Below the pieces are notes generated by a model. That model did no database searches and was not told the origin of the DNA. It saw only the letters and a program-made list of their open reading frames with translations. This document shows, in pieces, positions 1-6,880 of a stretch of 10,501 nt of DNA (the stretch's first letter is position 1; every line of letters starts with the position of its first letter). The stretch comes from JACQAP01 sp031406075 (lineage in GTDB: Bacteria; Pseudomonadota; Gammaproteobacteria; Burkholderiales; JACQAP01): the NCBI GenBank assembly GCA_031406075.1, contig JANOGP010000054.1, positions 1 to 10,501 of the forward strand, written 5' to 3'. The position numbers and the translations under genes were made by a program.

Positions 1-378
1 CAACGCTACGGCGTGCCGTTCAAACGGAATCCGTATTTTCCGATCAACACGCTGCTGTTGATGCGTGGCGCCATCGCTTTGCAGAACAAGGGCGACGCGC
101 GCTTCATGGACTATTGCCGCGCTGCTTTCAACGCCATCTGGGTCGATTCGCTTAACATGAACGATCCGGCTACGGCGGCGGAGGCGCTGACCCGGGCCGG
201 CTTCGATGCCCAGGCCCTGGTGGCGCTGGCCACTGAACAGACTACCAAGGATGCGCTCAAGACGGCGACGCAGGCAGCAGTAGATCGCGGCGTGTTTGGC
301 GCCCCGACCTTCTTCGTCGGCGATAAGATGTTCTGGGGGCAGGACCGGATCGATTTCGTAAAGGAAGCACTGCAATGA
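1..378 (+). CDS. 2-hydroxychromene-2-carboxylate isomerase-like (DsbA-fold) protein, 3' part
   Basis: The frame is open from base 1 with no start codon of its own, so the gene begins upstream; about 125 C-terminal residues are visible, ending at TGA 376-378. The visible part has the helical insert and the end of the thioredoxin fold seen in the DsbA/HCCA-isomerase/GST-kappa family. It includes an FPINTLLLMRGA-type segment near the start and the cis-proline loop GAPTFFV about 30 residues before the end, followed by DKMFWGQDRIDFV, which is typical of this family's C-terminus. The family includes the glutathione-dependent isomerase of naphthalene breakdown, and many homologues of unknown substrate sit in acyl-CoA clusters. 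The catalytic Ser/Cys lies outside the window, so isomerase versus oxidoreductase cannot be settled. The stop overlaps the next start (ATGA), suggesting translational coupling with the crotonase. Confidence 0.85.
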   Translation, partial: QRYGVPFKRNPYFPINTLLLMRGAIALQNKGDARFMDYCRAAFNAIWVDSLNMNDPATAAEALTRAGFDAQALVALATEQTTKDALKTATQAAVDRGVFGAPTFFVGDKMFWGQDRIDFVKEALQ

Positions 379-1138
379 GCGACCTACTGATCAATACCGA
401 CGCCGGTGTAACGACCGTCACCCTGAACCGGGTGGACAAAAAAACGCCATCACCACCGCGATGTACGCGGCGATGGCGGACGCGCTGCAACAGGCTGCGG
501 ATGACCCTTCCGTCCGCGTGCTCGTGTTCCAGGGCCACGAGACCATCTTCTGCGCGGGCAACGACCTCGGCGACTTTCTCAAGAGCCCGCCAACGCGGGA
601 AGACACGCCCGTGTTCCGTTTCCTGCAAGGGCTTGCCCGATTTCCCAAGCCGATGCTTGCCGCCGTAAGCGGGGCCGCAGTCGGCGTGGGCACCACCATG
701 CTGCTCCACTGCGACCTGGTCTATGCGGGCGACAACGCAGTTTTCTCGCTGCCGTTTGTCAATCTCGGCATCTGTCCCGAGGCCGCGTCCAGCCTGTTAT
801 TGCCGCAAATGGCGGGCTACCACCGCGCCGCGGAGGCCCTGCTGCTCGGTGAACCCTTCAAGGCGGAAGCGGCGTTGGCAATGGGACTGGTCAATCGCGT
901 GGTGCCCGCCGCTGAAGTGAATGCCCTGGTGCAGGCGCAAGCCCGAAAACTCGCCGGCAAACCCATGAGTTCCCTGCTTGAAACCAAACGCCTGATGAGA
1001 AAAGCCCAGGCGTCGCTGGTGGCGCAGCAGATGGCCGACGAAGGCGCCACGTTTTCCCGGATGCTGCACGAGCCGCCTGCGCGCGAGGCCTTGACGGCAT
1101 TCATGGAAAAGCGCAAACCGGATTTCTCGCGTTTTTAG
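375..1138 (+). CDS. Crotonase-family enoyl-CoA hydratase/isomerase, frameshifted near its 5' end
   Basis: ATG at 375 overlaps the previous stop (ATGA) and has an AGGA at 362-365. The first 23 codons read as a normal crotonase N-terminus (ending LNRVDKK). The frame then shifts at the A7 run 438-444 and the rest of the protein continues in another frame to the stop at 1136-1138. With one extra A the product would be 254 aa, the usual crotonase size, and the junction would read KKNAITTAMYAA. In that numbering the oxyanion-hole segments are CAGND (60-64) and AAVGVG (101-106). The two glutamates of true enoyl-CoA hydratases are replaced (about Thr107 and Phe128). A Glu136 in the motif CPEAASSLLLP matches the catalytic position of delta3,delta2-enoyl-CoA isomerases of the ECI2/PECI type. 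I therefore infer an isomerase-like enzyme. As given, only the part from ATG 461 is an unbroken frame. Confidence 0.85.
438..444 (+). other. A7 homopolymer at the crotonase frameshift
   Basis: Seven adenines follow GTG GAC. The upstream frame reads AAA AAA ACG CCA, while the conserved crotonase sequence resumes one base back as AAC GCC ATC ACC. Either one A is missing from an ancestral A8, or expression depends on slippage. The AAA AAA codon pair is preceded by C, so it is not a perfect -1 slippery heptamer. Sequencing error or a real indel is more likely than programmed recoding. Confidence 0.8.
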
Positions 1139-1153
1139 AGGACGCGGGTCTGC

Positions 1154-1159
1154 GAGGTG
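1154..1159 (+). promoter_or_regulatory. Ribosome binding site of the TfdA-like gene
   Basis: GAGGTG lies 5 bases before ATG 1165, in the short gap after the crotonase stop. It supports that start. Confidence 0.6.
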
Positions 1160-1164
1160 TCGAT

Positions 1165-2034
1165 ATGCCTTTCTCGTTGAAACCGTTGCATCCGCTTTTT
1201 GCTGCCGAAGCCGGCGGCGTCGATCTGCGCAATCCGCTCGCGCCTGCGGACGTGCGGGACATCGAGGCGGCGATGGACCGTTATGCGGTGCTGGTGTTTC
1301 GCGATCAGCCGCTGGACCAGGGCGAACAAGTCGCTTTCTCGCGCCAGTTCGGCCCGCTCAACATGGGACTTCGCAAGGCCACCGGCGCAAAGAACCGTTT
1401 CGACTACGAAGAACTGATCGATATTTCAAACGTCACGCTGGAGGGCAGCGTCGCGCCGCGGCATGACGGCAAACTGATTTTCCAGCTCGCCAACCAGCTC
1501 TGGCACAGCGACAGTTCTTTCCAGAAGCGGCCCATCAAATATTCCCTGCTATCGGCGGTGGTGATACCCGCCGAGGGCGGCGATACCGAATTCGCCGACC
1601 TGCGCGCGGCCTACGACGCCCTGCCCGACCCGATGAAACGGCAGATCGACGGCCTGGACGCGGAACACTCCGCCTTCCATTCCCGATTTCTCCTTGGCGA
1701 CACCCAGTACACCCCGGACCAGCTCAAGATACTTCCACCGGTGCAATGGCCCCTGGTGCGAATTCATCCGGGATCCGGGCGCAAGGTCCTGTTCGTTGGC
1801 GTGCACTGCACGCACATTTCAGGCATGACGGTGCCGGAAGGAAGGGTGCTGATTTCGGATCTGCTGGAGCACGCGACGCAGCGTGAGTTCGTCTATCGCC
1901 ATTCGTGGCGGGTTGGCGACCTGGTGATATGGGACAACCGCGCCACACTGCATCGCGGCCGCCGTTACGATCTTTCGCAGCGTCGCGACCTGCGGCGCAC
2001 GACGTGCGAAATGCGGCCGGAAGAAGTTGCCTAG
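1165..2034 (+). CDS. TfdA/TauD-family Fe(II)/2-oxoglutarate-dependent dioxygenase
   Basis: This 289-aa protein is predicted to be a cytoplasmic non-haem iron dioxygenase that couples 2-oxoglutarate decarboxylation to hydroxylation of an organic acid. The iron facial triad is visible as WHSD (His114, Asp116) and a distal His263 in NRATLHRGRRYD. Thr141 in GGDTEFADL and Arg274, 11 residues after the distal His, are the expected 2-oxoglutarate contacts. Spacing and length follow TfdA (2,4-D dioxygenase; His113, Asp115, Thr141, His262, Arg274) almost residue for residue. The family also covers taurine, arylsulfate and aryloxypropionate enzymes, so the substrate is not assigned. ATG 1165 is supported by GAGGTG at 1154-1159. 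It lies 26 bases after the crotonase stop on the same strand, so co-transcription with the upstream two genes is likely. The frame is intact. Confidence 0.9.
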   Translation: MPFSLKPLHPLFAAEAGGVDLRNPLAPADVRDIEAAMDRYAVLVFRDQPLDQGEQVAFSRQFGPLNMGLRKATGAKNRFDYEELIDISNVTLEGSVAPRHDGKLIFQLANQLWHSDSSFQKRPIKYSLLSAVVIPAEGGDTEFADLRAAYDALPDPMKRQIDGLDAEHSAFHSRFLLGDTQYTPDQLKILPPVQWPLVRIHPGSGRKVLFVGVHCTHISGMTVPEGRVLISDLLEHATQREFVYRHSWRVGDLVIWDNRATLHRGRRYDLSQRRDLRRTTCEMRPEEVA

Positions 2035-2190
2035 TACGACCATCGCCTCGCGGATTGGCCTCTCCCGCCCATGTGGCGCGGTCGGTTCTTTCGTAGGGGA
2101 TGCATTCAGCTAGCGACCCCGGCGGCTCCCTGAAGGCATGGGCGTCGAGGCGTGATCAGCGCTTCAATGCCACGTGTTCACGTCTCTGAT

Positions 2191-2211
2191 AAAGGGGATG
2201 TCGCCTTTTTT
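2191..2211 (+). terminator. Weak terminator-like hairpin between convergent genes
   Basis: AAAGG and CCTTT can pair around an 8-base loop and are followed by a run of six T on the plus strand. The site lies between the TfdA-like gene (plus) and the ThuA gene (minus), whose stop is at 2212. The stem is only 5 bp and AT-rich, so it is weak. On the minus strand the T tract is only three bases. The rest of 2035-2190 shows no gene or clear structure. Confidence 0.35.
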
Positions 2212-2976
2212 CTATCTTGCGGCAGCCCAGGTGATGCCGCCGAGGAGATGTTCGAGGAACAAGGGTTCCTTGTAGGACTCGATGGTGTGCCCGATCGCCG
2301 TATACCAGGCTCTGCCGCCGTCGTAGGCGTGATGCCAGGCCATCGGATGGACAGCGCCCATCCGCCCGCCTTTATAAGTTGACTCGTCGATCCGGATCAA
2401 AACCACGATATCTGGGTCGAGGTCATCGCGGAAGTCATACCATTCGTCGGTTCGCTTCCATTCGATGGGCAGGTGCCTGGTCGACCGGTGAGACGGGTCC
2501 ACCACCTTCAGCGTAGCGGGTTGAATGACCGGGTGCCTGCGGAAATACGCGCCGACCAGTCCGCCGTACCACGGCCAATCGTATTCGGTGTCCGAAGCAG
2601 AATGGATTCCGACAAAACCTCCGCCCCGCCGGATAAATTTTTCGAAAGCCGCCTGCTGGCCGGGGTCGAGAATATCCCCGGTCGTGCTGAGAAAAATCAC
2701 CACCCGGTACTGCGCCAGATCCTTATCGTTGAAGATCGCGGCGTCTTCGCTGGCGTCAACGCGGAAATCGTTCTGCTCGCCAAGCGCCTGAATGGCGGCG
2801 ATGCCGGACGGAATTGAATCGTGCCGGTATCCCGCGGTCTTCGAGAAAACCAGGACAGAAAACGCCGCTTCAGGCGATTCCCCGCTGGCAGTCCCCGATG
2901 TAAATATGGAAAGCGCGATAGCGAGCCCAAGAAATACGGAAACGCCGAATTCGCGCCCCCAAACCCAGGCCTTCAA
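2212..2976 (-). CDS. Secreted ThuA-domain protein (GATase1-like fold)
   Basis: A 254-aa protein. Residues 1 to about 31 form a signal peptide with hydrophobic core VSVFLGLAIALSIF and a small-residue region before a probable cleavage near TASG, so the product should be periplasmic or secreted. The remainder is one ThuA domain (trehalose-utilisation family, class I glutamine-amidotransferase-like fold). It has VLVFSKTAGYRHDSI at 41-55, FLSTTGDILD at 95-104, GGGFVGIHSASDTEYDWPWYG at about 118-138, and HPMAWHHAYDGGRAWYTAIGHT near 210-231. The family role is unsettled: it is often linked to sugar or glycoside handling, with no proven reaction. The start is TTG at 2974-2976, supported by GGAG (plus-strand CTCC 2983-2986) six bases away. 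It begins 21 bases after the stop of the Het-C-like gene, so the two are probably co-transcribed. Confidence 0.88.
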   Translation of the reverse strand: MKAWVWGREFGVSVFLGLAIALSIFTSGTASGESPEAAFSVLVFSKTAGYRHDSIPSGIAAIQALGEQNDFRVDASEDAAIFNDKDLAQYRVVIFLSTTGDILDPGQQAAFEKFIRRGGGFVGIHSASDTEYDWPWYGGLVGAYFRRHPVIQPATLKVVDPSHRSTRHLPIEWKRTDEWYDFRDDLDPDIVVLIRIDESTYKGGRMGAVHPMAWHHAYDGGRAWYTAIGHTIESYKEPLFLEHLLGGITWAAAR

Positions 2977-2997
2977 CCTTCGCTCCAGGAAGAAATC

Positions 2998-4572
2998 TCA
3001 GTTCGCATATTCGGGTTCCTGCATTCGATAATCCTTTTTCCCCTGACAAACGTCCGAACGTTTGGCCGATACCTCCATGGTAACTTCCAGATCGTTCTGG
3101 TATTCGTTGTCGGATGCACGACTCTGCACAAACGGCTCCGGTCGGTTCGCGAGTTGCTCTGCGCTCGTAGTCCAAGCCGTTGCTCCAGAGAGCAGATGGT
3201 CCGCTTCGTCAAGTTCCCCTCTCGATAAATTTCCGTCGTCCTTCCAACCCTGCACCGTCAGGACAAGTTGCTCGGAGGGGTTCAGGCAGAATCTCAAGGG
3301 CTCCGGCAACGAGTCGTAGGGAACGCGGGCTCCGGAGTTGACTGCGATACCAGCGGTCTGGGTCCGTGCCGAGCGCCGCAAGTCCGTCGTAAATCCCGAG
3401 AATACGAAGTTCAGTTGGCCCGGCCCATCATCTTCCTTGTCGTCCTTGACAAGGATTTGCGTGACACGCGCCACGACTTCGATCCCGCCCGCAGGCGTTG
3501 GCGCGCACAGCGTTCCAACGGGGTGGGGTGATTGACCAGGATTCACCATCAAGCCCATCAGTACGGCGGCGCCGGCAGGGGTATTCTCCCGACGTGTCAG
3601 ATTGAGAAGCCGGCACCACTCGTGTTGCGTCTGCCCGATTGCCATCGTCACAGCATCCGGGTTCCAACGGCGAGTCTTGTTGTCCTTGTTCAGAGCGTCA
3701 TGATCGACCATCTTTGCGAGCGGACAGGTATTCCATGGGTTGGGGACCGGGCCATGACCGCTAATCAGGAGGCGGAAGCGATTCCCGCCTGCGTCCGTGA
3801 CGAAGGGTATTCGATCCCCCAGTTTCAGTTGATTCGCGAGCGTTGACGGTTCCCCTGGGGGGTCGGCGGTATCTGCGTCGGCCGCCCGTTCAGGGATCCA
3901 CGAAGGGTCTGACAGGGACAAAAATTCCATCTTCCATTTTGGCGGCATAGGCTTCTGTGCGGCGACGACGTCATCCCGCACCAGGCGCCAATCGGACGGA
4001 ACCACTGCCCAGGATTCCCACCCGCGATCCAACAGATCTGACGCAGGGTCCGTGAAGCCCAGTTCCACCCAATTGGAATGTGAGTAAAGATCCTGGGCCG
4101 CGTGAAGTACCCATGCCCATTGCTCGGTCGCCTCGAAAAGTCTCGGGTAGTCTTCATCCACGAATCCACTTCGAGTTACTCCACCGGCCTTCAGTCGTCT
4201 CCTGAGCGGCGAAAGAGCTTCAACGATGCCATGAACTTGCTGGCCTTTGCGCAGGTATCGCGCATTGATTCGCTCCGTGCCTCCATCGAAGTTGCAATTG
4301 TCGAAATGATCAGCGGTCGCGTAATACATCCGTTTCCATTGGTCGATGAAGAATTTCGGCTTATCCCGCTCATCCGGATCGTTCACGTGAGTTGCGATGG
4401 ACTGCAGGATGCCTGGTCGCAGGAAATTCAGGCTCTCCCGCACGATCTGCGCATGACACTTGGATCCGTCGTCGCGCTTTCTGCAGAATGCGTGAACGTC
4501 ACACGTCAATAGCGCAAGAAACGCCACGGACAGCATGGTCCACGCCGAGCGGGATGTTCGCGAAATACGCAC
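2998..4572 (-). CDS. Secreted Het-C/VWA7-like protein with zinc-phospholipase-type motifs
   Basis: The GTG start at 4572 gives 524 aa. It is chosen over ATG 4626 because AAGGA lies 8 bases upstream and the N-terminus then becomes a normal signal peptide: Arg-rich RISRTSR, a hydrophobic core, and cleavage at VHA after about residue 28. The N-terminal half holds a Het-C (heterokaryon-incompatibility C / VWA7) pattern. CHAQIVRESL is at 39-48, ADHFDNCNF at about 87-95, and HAAQDLYSHSNWVELG at 157-172. These His and Asp residues (His40, His89, His157, Asp161, His165) resemble the metal ligands of the zinc-dependent phospholipase C/S1-P1 fold. The C-terminal half, from about residue 230, has several cysteines and beta-like segments that I do not recognise. 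Enzymatic activity is inferred from motifs only. It is the upstream partner of the ThuA gene. Confidence 0.7.
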   Translation of the reverse strand: MRISRTSRSAWTMLSVAFLALLTCDVHAFCRKRDDGSKCHAQIVRESLNFLRPGILQSIATHVNDPDERDKPKFFIDQWKRMYYATADHFDNCNFDGGTERINARYLRKGQQVHGIVEALSPLRRRLKAGGVTRSGFVDEDYPRLFEATEQWAWVLHAAQDLYSHSNWVELGFTDPASDLLDRGWESWAVVPSDWRLVRDDVVAAQKPMPPKWKMEFLSLSDPSWIPERAADADTADPPGEPSTLANQLKLGDRIPFVTDAGGNRFRLLISGHGPVPNPWNTCPLAKMVDHDALNKDNKTRRWNPDAVTMAIGQTQHEWCRLLNLTRRENTPAGAAVLMGLMVNPGQSPHPVGTLCAPTPAGGIEVVARVTQILVKDDKEDDGPGQLNFVFSGFTTDLRRSARTQTAGIAVNSGARVPYDSLPEPLRFCLNPSEQLVLTVQGWKDDGNLSRGELDEADHLLSGATAWTTSAEQLANRPEPFVQSRASDNEYQNDLEVTMEVSAKRSDVCQGKKDYRMQEPEYAN

Positions 4573-4580
4573 CGTACGAT

Positions 4581-4585
4581 TCCTT
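4581..4585 (-). promoter_or_regulatory. Ribosome binding site choosing the GTG start of the Het-C-like gene
   Basis: On the minus strand this is AAGGA, 8 bases before GTG 4572-4570. It favours that start over the upstream ATG at 4626, which would put an extra 18 residues in front of the signal peptide. Confidence 0.55.
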
Positions 4586-4697
4586 GGCCGCCAGGATGGA
4601 AGTGGGAAAGAGGACGCTCTGTGCATCTTGTGCCGATAACATCTGCCCGTGCAGGATCAAGCATAGAGCGCAAAACCAGCGCTGCCCGCGCGCGGTC

Positions 4698-5576
4698 TCA
4701 GAACGGGAAGAATCGGGGAATTACGACCATGTAGCCCGCCAGCATCAGCGCCGCAAGCGGGATGCCGATGCGCAGGAAGTCGACGAACCGGTAGCGGCCT
4801 GCGTGCATCACGAGAAGATTGGTCTGGTATGCCATGGGAGTGGCGAAGCTGAGGTTCACTCCCACGATGATGGCGATTACAAACGGCTCCGGCGCGAGAC
4901 TCAATTGCCTTGCGATGCCAATCGCGATCGGCGTTCCGATGATGCCTGCCGCGTTGTTGGACAGAATGTTCGTCAGCACCGCCATCAGCAACATCAGCGC
5001 GCCGAGCATCGTAGTGTGCGACAGGCCTGCGGTGAGAACGATAAACAGCTTGGCAATGAAATCGGTCGCCCCGGTCGCCGTGAGCGCCATGCCGAGCGCG
5101 AGGCTGGTGACTACGATCATCACCACCTGGCCGCTCAGCCCTATGCCCGCTTCCTTCCAGGTCAGGCAGCGGGACATGAGCATGAGCGTGACCCCGATCA
5201 GTGCCGAGACGCTGATTGGCAGCAAGCCCGTTGCCGCCGCGATAATCACCGCGATCATGATGCCGAGCGCAAGCGGCGCCTTGCGGGTGTCAGGCAGGTC
5301 GATCTTGGAGTCCAGAACGAGGAACCCGCGCTCGGACTTAAGCCGCGCAATATCTTCCGTGCTGCCCTGTACCAGCAGCACGTCGCCCAGCCCCTCGCGC
5401 CGCACTTCGTGCTGAAACTCACCGCGGTGGATGGCAAGCATGAACAGGCCGTACTCGTCGGCAAAACGCGCTCGCCTGACGGTCGATCCGCTCAAGGGCG
5501 AGCCTTCGGTCACCACCACTTCGACCAGCGCGCTGCTTGGCGGCTTCATCGGCTTCTGCTGGCTCCTTGGTTGCAA
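4698..5576 (-). CDS. SLC13/DASS-type permease, C-terminal fragment (second RCK_C domain and membrane half)
   Basis: This frame gives 292 aa and is the second half of the transporter whose first half lies at 5680-6555. Residues about 16-90 form a TrkA-C (RCK_C) domain (LVEVVVTEGSPLSG through RGFLVLDSK). Residues about 100-290 are membrane-spanning, with ILSNNAAGIIGTPI (204-217) and FATPMAYQTNLLV (244-256), the C-terminal copy of the paired SNN/xTN sodium and anion binding motifs of the DASS superfamily. The only start is a TTG at 5576 inside the charged linker. The first 15 residues (Gln/Lys/Pro-rich) look like out-of-frame linker, so an independent gene is unlikely. The two halves together, with two bases restored, would make about 619 aa, close to E. 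coli YfbS (about 610 aa). The natural substrate is unknown; dicarboxylate, sulfate or another anion is possible. Confidence 0.8.
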   Translation of the reverse strand: MQPRSQQKPMKPPSSALVEVVVTEGSPLSGSTVRRARFADEYGLFMLAIHRGEFQHEVRREGLGDVLLVQGSTEDIARLKSERGFLVLDSKIDLPDTRKAPLALGIMIAVIIAAATGLLPISVSALIGVTLMLMSRCLTWKEAGIGLSGQVVMIVVTSLALGMALTATGATDFIAKLFIVLTAGLSHTTMLGALMLLMAVLTNILSNNAAGIIGTPIAIGIARQLSLAPEPFVIAIIVGVNLSFATPMAYQTNLLVMHAGRYRFVDFLRIGIPLAALMLAGYMVVIPRFFPF

Positions 5577-5682
5577 TTTCGTCCTTGTCCTTCGTCTTGT
5601 CTTTCTCTGCCGTCTCTTCCTGCTTACCTTCCTGGTCGTGCAGCGGCGCGCCGAAAATCGTTTCCAGCTCCTTCAGGCGCTA
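5524..5682 (-). pseudogene. Linker of the broken permease gene: in-frame stop plus frameshift
   Basis: Reading leftward from the TAG at 5682-5680, about 45 codons of acidic/basic linker remain open in the original frame (ending about EADEAAKQR). The second RCK_C domain resumes in a frame shifted by one base. The neatest junction is the GCGCGC run at 5528-5533: two extra bases there would give KQRALVEVVVTEG. The whole gene thus spans 4698-6555, with two lesions within about 155 bases. Confidence 0.7.
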
Positions 5683-6555
5683 CGGCGTATCGACGACATG
5701 CAGGCGGTCGCCCGCCGAGAACACCATCGTCGGCAGTCGGGCGAGAAAGGGTCCCTCCCCACGCCGCACATCGAGCAGCCGCATCTCGCCGTTTACCATC
5801 TTGCGGACCTCTGCCAGCGATTTGCCCGCGATCTTGCCGCCTTCCTCGACGTGCAGCACGGCGCTGAACAGCCGTGCCGACTTGTCGCCGATCAATGCCG
5901 GGCGCGCAGGGAGCAGCTTCGGTCCGACGAGCCATAGAAAGGCGATTCCCATCAGTCCCACCAACGTGACCGGCAGCGCGAAGTCGAACATCCCGAAACT
6001 GCGCACCCCCAGATCGTGCGCCACGGAAACCACCAGCAAATTGGTCGAGGTGCCGATGGTGGTCACCGTTCCGCCGATTACGGTGGCGAGCCCAAAGGAC
6101 ATCAGCACGCTGGAAGGTGAGGCCTTGGCCCGCAAAGTCACCGCCACGAGGATCGGCAGCAGCATCACGACGATCGGCGTGTTGTTGACCAGCGCGCTGA
6201 GCATTGCCGCGACCAGCATGGTCGCGAGCAGCGATATGCCGGGAGCGACCTGCCACAGGCGCGCGAGCACGCGTGCCAGGGGCTGTAAAGCGCCGGTCGT
6301 CTCCATCCCCTTGCCGAGCACCATCAGCGCGCATACCGCCACCAACGCCTCGTGCCCAAATCCCGCGAACAGATCGCTCGGGGAGATCTCCCCGGTCGCA
6401 CCCTGGTACGGAAACAGCTGGAATCCTGCCAGCAGAACGATAAACACCAGGAGGCTCGAGGTCTCGAGCGCGAGCCGCTGCTGCGCGAAAAGTACCAGGG
6501 CGAGCAAGGTGAGGAGCATCACCGCGATTGCGTGCGGATCGGGCAGTTCAATCAT
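5680..6555 (-). CDS. SLC13/DASS-type permease, N-terminal fragment (membrane half and first RCK_C domain)
   Basis: ATG at 6555 opens a 291-aa frame ending at a TAG (5680-5682). Residues 1 to about 212 contain the N-terminal membrane half, with SALVNNTPIVVM (120-131) and TTIGTSTNLLVV (165-176), the first copy of the DASS binding motifs. Residues about 228-291 are a TrkA-C (RCK_C) domain that stops one strand short, at DRLHVVDTP. Translation past the TAG in the same frame gives RLKELETIFGAPLHDQEG, the natural end of the domain, and then a Lys/Glu/Asp-rich linker. The stop is therefore a lesion and not the real terminus. The upstream ribosome site is poor (GGAA three bases from ATG). The protein would be an inner-membrane anion symporter with cytoplasmic regulatory RCK_C domains; as given it is broken. 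Confidence 0.82.
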   Translation of the reverse strand: MIELPDPHAIAVMLLTLLALVLFAQQRLALETSSLLVFIVLLAGFQLFPYQGATGEISPSDLFAGFGHEALVAVCALMVLGKGMETTGALQPLARVLARLWQVAPGISLLATMLVAAMLSALVNNTPIVVMLLPILVAVTLRAKASPSSVLMSFGLATVIGGTVTTIGTSTNLLVVSVAHDLGVRSFGMFDFALPVTLVGLMGIAFLWLVGPKLLPARPALIGDKSARLFSAVLHVEEGGKIAGKSLAEVRKMVNGEMRLLDVRRGEGPFLARLPTMVFSAGDRLHVVDTP

Positions 6556-6880
6556 CGTTTCCGGTATTCTTTCGTCAATCGTGCGTCGGAGTTGGCTCGC
6601 TGCGCGAGACCGTTCGGATTATCCCAGAAGGGATGCGCGCCGGGCGCTGATCTCAGGCAAACATTGGGCCAGACTCTGAGGTCTCCCCTCGAAGTTGCCG
6701 TGCTGGATGAGCTCGACGCCTAGCTGCTTGCATCGTGTCCACGCTCCGGTCTGGTTCGGCTCACCCATGACCGGCACAGCCGGGCCCTCATGGCACTTTG
6801 CTTGTCGCGCTCCTTGAAATACTCAGAATTCCTCCCAGGCCGTATCATCCGCACCGGGACAGCGGAGCAAGGGGCGAAAA
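6556..6880. other. Divergent intergenic region
   Basis: These 325 bases separate the broken permease gene (minus) from the MFS gene (plus) and should hold promoters for both. I see no credible gene, tRNA or strong sigma70 promoter. The only notable small structure is the dyad at 6621-6634. The last part carries the MFS ribosome site AAGGGG at 6869-6874. Confidence 0.5.
6621..6634. promoter_or_regulatory. Short perfect dyad, possible operator
   Basis: ATCCCAGAAGGGAT has 5-bp arms around AGAA. It lies about 70 bases upstream of the permease start and about 250 bases upstream of the MFS start. A dyad of this size can occur by chance and no regulator gene is adjacent, so this is only a candidate. 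Confidence 0.2.

Noticed and set aside
437..445. Programmed -1 ribosomal frameshift site in the crotonase
   Set aside because: The AAA AAA pair is preceded by C, so the P-site tRNA would mispair after slipping; there is no obvious downstream stem, and crotonases are not known for recoding.
4573..4626. ATG 4626 as start of the Het-C-like protein
   Set aside because: It places 18 extra residues before the signal peptide, while the GTG 4572 start has AAGGA at good spacing.
4392..5867. Long plus-strand open frame of 491 codons, rich in His, Arg and Gln
   Set aside because: It lies opposite the Het-C-like and permease genes, has antisense-type composition, no recognisable domain, and crosses the gap between two real genes.
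5537..6679. Plus-strand open frame of 380 codons, rich in Ser, Arg and Thr
   Set aside because: It is antisense to the permease N-terminal half, whose membrane segments and DASS motifs are clear on the other strand.
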